38,974 nucleotides of DNA, taken from contig JAFLJS010000014.1 in NCBI GenBank assembly GCA_022712895.1, positions 1-38,974 of the forward strand. Reading direction: 5' to 3'. A program made the translations under genes and the position numbers. The notes under the pieces are model-generated. The model was not told where the DNA came from, did not search any database, and saw only the letters and a program-made list of their open reading frames with translations. This document shows, in pieces, positions 35,160 through 38,974 of this stretch. How positions within the stretch are numbered: the first letter of the stretch is position 1; the number at the start of each line of letters is the position of its first letter. The stretch is from Desulfocapsa sp. (GTDB lineage Bacteria > Desulfobacterota > Desulfobulbia > Desulfobulbales > Desulfocapsaceae).

Positions 35160-35536
35160 GTTCGACTATGTTCTCTGAAATGATTGCGGAGTTACAGCGT
35201 GGTGTTATGCCAGATATGGAGCCACTGAAGGGCAGATGTCGTGCTGCTCTTAGTAAAAAGCTTGCCATCGTCAGTCAGCCACCAACGTATTGGATAGATG
35301 ATCCTAAACGGAATCCGCTGACTGAACACCTGCTCTGGGCGATCCTTCTCACTGGTGATTCAGATCTGCTTGATGTGATCATTGGTATAGTGCTTATGGA
35401 ACAGGAAGAATTGGATGGCATGAGTGTTGAAGCGTTTATGCAGCAAGGTGTTTCCCGGCTTTTGGCTTTAGCACCCGACGAAAAATTTCTCAAACAGCTC
35501 AGGCTCGAATCTGCCCTTGTAAATCACATCCGTTGA
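35156..35536 (+). CDS. small protein translationally coupled to clpA
   Basis: 126 residues from a GTG that overlaps the clpA TGA as GTGA; an ATG at 35168 gives 122. I do not recognise the family. It is acidic, without signal or membrane segment, and mostly helical: MFSEMIAELQRGVMPDMEPL, a basic RCRAALSKKLAI stretch, PPTYWIDDPKRNPLTEHLLWAILLTGDSDLLDVIIGIVLMEQEEL, then EAFMQQGVSRLLALAPDEKF. The overlap shows that it is made in step with ClpA, so it may be a regulator or substrate handler of ClpA; this is inference from gene order only. Confidence 0.7.
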   Translation: MSSTMFSEMIAELQRGVMPDMEPLKGRCRAALSKKLAIVSQPPTYWIDDPKRNPLTEHLLWAILLTGDSDLLDVIIGIVLMEQEELDGMSVEAFMQQGVSRLLALAPDEKFLKQLRLESALVNHIR

Positions 35537-35587
35537 TTTGATTGTAGGGATTTGGAGAGAATGGGTATCTTCTGCTGTTCAGACCTG

Positions 35588-35613
35588 ACCTGACAGGTAC
35601 CCCTTATTCAGGT
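35588..35613. repeat. small hairpin between convergent genes
   Basis: ACCTGA (35588-35593) pairs with TCAGGT (35608-35613) around a 14-nt loop containing AGGTACCCC. The loop sequence recurs in the arm of the larger hairpin at 37263-37320, so it may belong to the same repeat family. Confidence 0.35.
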
Positions 35614-35662
35614 TGTACTTTTAGGTTAAATTCAAGTCACATCAAACAGCAAATTAGTCGAT

Positions 35663-36883
35663 TTAAGACTCTCGGTTAGGAATCCACAGTTGACTTGGAT
35701 TGGGTTCCGTTTTGCTTATAAGCCCGTTCGGGCCACCGACCTGAATATGCCAGGGTTCGAAACGAACTCCCAGCTCATTATCTTGTCGATAGCGAAGATC
35801 TCGAAGATGGATAAAACCGTGGGAAAAGAGGGTAACAAAAAGGGGTGTGGTGATAAACTCCTTGCGAAAATTGTAGGGCTTGAGCTTACCACTTTTTAAG
35901 CCAATATCAAAATCATGTTGAGCATGCCAGGAATAACCTGGTGGTGCAAGCGACCTCGATGTGGCCGAGAGATTGATCAGATGAAAGCCCTTTCCCAGCA
36001 CAAAATCCTTGCGTTCATTTCTCTTTAAAATCTCAGGGAGAGATTGGCTCTTGAGTCTGGCTACATCGGCTGCAATCCTTTTCCAGTCTTTTTTCAAGTC
36101 ATAGACATGGGCAAGCTGGGTAGTACCATTTTTGAGATCAAGGATATTTACTTCGCTTTGTCTTGGAACCTGAGTCAAACGGACTGCTTTTCTGAAAAAG
36201 AGGCGCATCTGTTTTGGTATATTTCGGATTCCGGAAGTGACCTGCATGTCTAGCTTGGAGGTTGAGCCTCTGGTATCACTATACTTGCTGCTGACTTGTT
36301 TTTTTATCCTGATATATTTTGCGTGGGCCTCTCCTCGTCGAAGAAAATGACAGTCTGTAGAGATCAGTTTTTTTGGATTTATTCGATAGTTTTTGTCGTA
36401 AATGACCCGCTCCCCATAAAAACCATATGTTTTAGCGTCGATAGCAAATATCTGATCCATGAACTGCTCTTCTGGTCTTGTAAATGGTAGCGTCCGTTCA
36501 GTCTTTCCTCCTAAACGTTTTCCAGTATTGCGCTGTTGCCGTGCAGAATAAGTGACCGTTGGCAAATCAATAAAATTGAAATTGGAGTAACCAATCAGGC
36601 TCTGGACTTTGCTTAATTTGTTGTAACAAGAATAGATAAGAACCATCTGTTCTGGAGTTGCCCAGATATCACCTGGATAGTTTCTGTCCGGATCTTTAAT
36701 TTTTCTCAAGCCGGACAACATTTTTTTATAAATAGTAGCCCGTTGGTCATCTGCTGATTGTCCGAAGCAATCTTCCGTATCCAGGAATAGGGTGCTTGCC
36801 GTTGCCAGGCAAGAGAGGGAAAGAAAAGTCCTTCTATTGAGAGGTTTAGACGGTATGTGAGAGAGGAGTGATAGGAGATTCAT
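35663..36883 (-). CDS. Tat-exported M15 (VanY-like) D,D-peptidase
   Basis: 406 residues. The N-terminus has a twin-arginine signal (NRRTFLSLSCLATASTLFL, RR at 17-18) and lies ahead of a long helical region of unknown role (about 45-280). The C-terminal domain is of the M15 zinc-peptidase type: SLAPPGYSWHAQHDFDIGL (His320, Asp326) and FEPWHIQVGG (His379), which supply the zinc ligands His, Asp, His, with RSLAPPGYS preceding as in VanY/D-alanyl-D-alanine carboxypeptidases. Relatives trim peptidoglycan stem peptides. Spacing HAQHDFD differs slightly from the usual HxxGxAxD, with His in place of Gly. It is monocistronic, convergent with the clpA-linked gene. Confidence 0.82.
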   Translation of the reverse strand: MNLLSLLSHIPSKPLNRRTFLSLSCLATASTLFLDTEDCFGQSADDQRATIYKKMLSGLRKIKDPDRNYPGDIWATPEQMVLIYSCYNKLSKVQSLIGYSNFNFIDLPTVTYSARQQRNTGKRLGGKTERTLPFTRPEEQFMDQIFAIDAKTYGFYGERVIYDKNYRINPKKLISTDCHFLRRGEAHAKYIRIKKQVSSKYSDTRGSTSKLDMQVTSGIRNIPKQMRLFFRKAVRLTQVPRQSEVNILDLKNGTTQLAHVYDLKKDWKRIAADVARLKSQSLPEILKRNERKDFVLGKGFHLINLSATSRSLAPPGYSWHAQHDFDIGLKSGKLKPYNFRKEFITTPLFVTLFSHGFIHLRDLRYRQDNELGVRFEPWHIQVGGPNGLISKTEPNPSQLWIPNRES

Positions 36884-37186
36884 GAGTTATTCTTTTTAGC
36901 TCTATTCAATGCTGACATGCTTATAGAGAAATATTATCATTATAGAGAGGTAACGTCAATTTATTACAAACCCGTGAACTGTTTTACAGTATCGGCTACC
37001 TAGGGTGAGATATTAACAGAAATAACTATGAGTATTCTTAATACAAGAAAACAGCAGGAATAATAAGGTCGTCTGTCAACTTACAGGTGGGTTAGAGGAA
37101 AAATTTTTTCTTCAATTAATGATTGGTGAGAAGGGGGAGGATTTAGGCAATCCTTAAGCGTGATATATCTGTTGTAGATGTCCGAT

Positions 37187-37216
37187 TTGATAGAGTAAGA
37201 ACAATTACTTTATAAT
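37187..37216 (+). promoter_or_regulatory. orphan sigma-70-type promoter
   Basis: TTGATA (37187-37192), an 18-nt spacer and a perfect TATAAT (37211-37216) point rightwards, but no plus-strand gene follows. A transcript starting near 37223 would run through the hairpin at 37263-37320 and into the 3' end of the repeat-protein gene as antisense. Confidence 0.5.
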
Positions 37217-37262
37217 CGAGCGATCTTCTGTTTAAAGAATGGATTGTTAGAATACAATATAA

Positions 37263-37320
37263 GGGGGTACCTCCTTGGTTTTGGTTGCTGATGGTGCAAC
37301 TCACCTACAAAGGTACCCCC
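37263..37320. repeat. nested inverted repeat, possible small RNA or terminator
   Basis: GGGGGTACCT (37263-37272) pairs perfectly with AGGTACCCCC (37311-37320). Inside, GTTGC (37284-37288) pairs with GCAAC (37296-37300). The nested shape can fold on either strand. It could be the end of a small RNA driven by the upstream promoter, a weak terminator for the leftward repeat-protein gene, or a miniature mobile repeat. No clear U-run on either side. Confidence 0.55.
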
Positions 37321-37363
37321 CACTTCTTTAGGCTAGGTGTCAGGGCAGATATAAATTTTATGC

Positions 37364-37741
37364 TTAATTCATGTAATTTGAATTATCTTGAGCGCTGGGA
37401 AAGGCAGTTGCCAGTTCCGTTTCTATATCTATCTGCTCTGCGTTCCATCCGCAAGGGTCGTAATCGGTCCATCTGTCTTCAGCAATTTCTGCGAGAGTAA
37501 GTTCCTGAGGTGCTGCTTCCTGCTCTGCGTTCCATCCACATGGGTCATAATCAGTCCATTTATCCTCAGCAATCTCAGCAATCGTAAGCTCTTGGGGGGC
37601 AGATTCTTGCTCCACGTTCCATCCGCAAGGGTCGTAATCAGTCCATTCATCTTCCGTCGTAAAAGCCTGACCGTATGTAGGGTCGAACGATATGAGTCCT
37701 GCCATCATTCCTAAACCTAAAATTAATCCTTTCATTTTCAT
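37364..37741 (-). CDS. secreted tandem-repeat protein with DPCGWN motif
   Basis: 125 residues, unrecognised. Residues 1-26 form a Sec signal peptide (MKMKGLILGLGMMAGLI, cleavage likely after GQA). The mature part is acidic and consists of 2.5 copies of a 29-residue unit (30-58, 59-87, 88-103), each with an identical decapeptide WTDYDPCGWN. In full units a more variable EQExAPQELTxAEIAE helix follows. A short tail ends NSNYMN. There is one Cys per repeat. The three decapeptides differ at four codon positions, all synonymous, so the protein sequence is under selection. GAGGAG precedes the ATG. A palindrome (37773-37789) lies in its promoter region. It may be a surface or matrix protein, a metal or heme binder, or a multi-core precursor peptide; no modification gene is adjacent. 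Confidence 0.8.
   Translation of the reverse strand: MKMKGLILGLGMMAGLISFDPTYGQAFTTEDEWTDYDPCGWNVEQESAPQELTIAEIAEDKWTDYDPCGWNAEQEAAPQELTLAEIAEDRWTDYDPCGWNAEQIDIETELATAFPSAQDNSNYMN
37433..37654 (-). repeat. 87-bp coding tandem repeats
   Basis: Two complete 87-bp units (37568-37654, 37481-37567) and a 48-bp partial (37433-37480) inside the secreted repeat-protein gene. Differences between units within the WTDYDPCGWN codons are only at third positions. Confidence 0.9.
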
Positions 37742-38359
37742 GCGATCTCCTCAACTTTTATATATTCCGAATGGACAGATATACTGTCCGGCATGTACTA
37801 CATTATTTCCATTCGACTCCCTTTGTAGCATATAAGTTTTCATGTCGCAAGAGAATTTGCACCTATTGGGCAAAAAGTGTTGCACCTGTTTGCTCCTTCT
37901 ATCGTCCCAAAATGACATGTTAAGTTTATTTTCAGTCCCCAAGGTGTTGGTGTTAAAGAAAGCATATGTTCGAATGGAGACGTGAGCGATTGTTTTTTGT
38001 TACTTCTTGGGAGTACAATATTTTTATATTTTATAGGGCATATTACGGTAAGGTGTTTCTGGGAATGTCAGGAAATATGTTGAAAGAGTATGGACTCGTG
38101 GCGTAGGACAGAAGATAATAGGTGACACGTAGTAGGAGTCAAGATTACTCTCTCTGTTTTCCAATTTTTGCATGGTTGTAATGCATGACCATCCAGGAAA
38201 CCGATAGGAATAATGGGTCTTTTTTTCTTCACACTGTTCAGCGTATTTGATGTGTGTGATCAATAATCTTGTATAACAACAAAAGTTCTGTTAATTCATT
38301 CTCCTAAATCAAATAATTTCTCAACTGTAGTACATACCAAAAACCTGAATTGTATCATT
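37742..38359. other. long divergent intergenic region
   Basis: 618 nt separate the leftward repeat-protein gene from the rightward antiporter. Apart from the palindrome at 37773-37789 there is a direct repeat TTGCACCT (37857-37864 and 37880-37887, 23 bp apart). I see no gene; short frames here lack ribosome sites and codon character. Confidence 0.5.
37773..37789. promoter_or_regulatory. palindromic operator candidate
   Basis: GGACAG (37773-37778) and CTGTCC (37784-37789) around ATATA lie 32-48 nt upstream of the repeat-protein start codon, next to an AT-rich TATATAAAA stretch that may hold its -10. The position suits a regulator binding at the promoter. Confidence 0.45.
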
Positions 38360-38974
38360 ATGGTTACCTTAGGATTCGCTATTCTTCTTGCCACTGGTCT
38401 TCTGGTGGCCAAAATCTGTCAGCGCTTTCGTCTACCCTCCGTAACCGGGTATATCCTGGCTGGTGTTTTGCTCGGCCCAAGTGGTTTTGACCTTATTAAC
38501 AATAATTCTATTGGCTCTAATCTCGATCATTTTACCAATATCGCCCTTGTTCTTATTTCTTTTGGTATTGGTGAACATCTCGAACTCAAGAAACTGCGGC
38601 GCTATTTGTACACCGTTGCTGTTATATCGGTTTGCGAAGCAATGGGCGCATTTGTTTTCGTTTTCGGAGCCGTTTTCTGTACCATGCATTTTACTGGAAT
38701 CAGTGTGGAAGGCTGGGAGCTGCAAAATTATATCGCACTCTCTCTACTCCTTGCGGCTGTCGGTTTGGCCACAGCTCCGGCGGCTACTTTGCTGGTTCTT
38801 CGTGAGTTGAAGGCCTCCGGGCCATTCACCACCAGCCTTCTTGCCATTGTTGCCATTGATAATGGTCTGGCTATTATGATTTTTGGTTTTGTAATCGCCT
38901 TTGAGCAACAGATTACGGGAGCTGCTGGAGGTTCTTCATCTCTAATTTTTCTGAATGGTTTTCTTTCCATTGGC
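38360..38974 (+). CDS. CPA2-type cation/proton antiporter, N-terminal part
   Basis: 205 codons, open at the window edge. The protein begins MVTLGFAILLATGLLVAKIC and has the family's helix pattern: RLPSVTGYILAGVLLGPSGF (the xxxTGYILAG..LGP signature), a helix with ALVLISFGIGEHLELKKL, then LSLLLAAVGLATAPAATLLVLRELKASGPFTTSLLAIVAIDNGLAIMIFG, in which the ASN/DN pair region of the ion site (AIDNG) is visible. Members exchange Na+ or K+ for protons across the inner membrane; a C-terminal TrkA-N/C module may follow outside the window. No ribosome site is obvious at the ATG, which is chosen because the alignment of helix 1 begins there. Confidence 0.88.
   Translation, partial: MVTLGFAILLATGLLVAKICQRFRLPSVTGYILAGVLLGPSGFDLINNNSIGSNLDHFTNIALVLISFGIGEHLELKKLRRYLYTVAVISVCEAMGAFVFVFGAVFCTMHFTGISVEGWELQNYIALSLLLAAVGLATAPAATLLVLRELKASGPFTTSLLAIVAIDNGLAIMIFGFVIAFEQQITGAAGGSSSLIFLNGFLSIG

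Larger units (their letters stand above)
36884..37363. other. intergenic region with orphan promoter and hairpin
   Basis: No credible coding sequence in these 480 nt. The left part is AT-rich and would hold the promoter of the M15 gene. The right part contains the plus-strand promoter (37187-37216) and a large hairpin (37263-37320) described separately. Confidence 0.5.

Noticed and set aside
37285-37714. Plus-strand open frames over the repeat-protein gene
   Set aside because: They mirror the minus-strand repeats, and no ribosome site precedes them.

Overview
The window looks like a chromosomal segment of an anaerobic, probably sulfur-metabolising deltaproteobacterium (Desulfobacterota, Desulfobulbales-like). 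That placement is an inference. It rests on a YedF-type selenium/sulfur carrier protein coupled to a heterodisulfide-reductase-like iron-sulfur protein, a rubrerythrin remnant, a NifM-like protein, PilT-type ATPase genes and moderate G+C. No rRNA, tRNA or CRISPR array was found.

Left part (1-18.3 kb) is mostly housekeeping. It holds yciO, an HU/IHF-type DNA-bending protein, ribosomal protein S1 with a recognisable promoter and a two-hairpin leader, a CBS-pair protein, a PilT-like ATPase with a zinc-ribbon/pseudo-receiver partner, ilvD, a membrane-anchored coiled-coil protein, yedF plus its iron-sulfur partner, a CBS-ACT protein, a DUF342 protein and a NifM-like isomerase. A secreted thioredoxin-fold/six-hairpin protein, a broken rubrerythrin and an AEC-family permease follow.

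Middle part (18.3-27.0 kb) is an accessory island. A roughly 5-kb RHS/YD-repeat gene has a long Ala-rich coiled coil inserted in its N-terminal domain, a variable C-terminal tail, and a signal peptide that can only be read from an ATA codon. An AT-rich polytopic membrane protein follows; it is an immunity candidate, and its C-terminus is written by REP repeats. Next come a REP-associated tyrosine transposase (RAYT) bounded by inverted REP copies, a toxin-first RelE/HigB-type toxin-antitoxin pair with a symmetric operator, a 38-bp copy of the RAYT 5' end, and the remnant of an IS3-like element.

Right part (27.0-39.0 kb) returns to core functions: a small zinc-ribbon protein, a DMT permease, and a secreted 812-residue protein with a His/Cys pair reminiscent of clan CD peptidases whose gene overlaps holA. 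clpS, clpA and a small gene overlapping the clpA stop follow. A Tat-exported M15 (VanY-like) peptidase, a small secreted protein built of 29-residue repeats with an invariant WTDYDPCGWN decapeptide, and the start of a CPA2-type cation/proton antiporter close the window.

The best candidates for undescribed biology are the WTDYDPCGWN repeat protein with its promoter-linked structured neighbour, the secreted His/Cys protein in the holA operon, the small clpA-coupled protein, and the RHS locus with its unusual start and inserted coiled coil.
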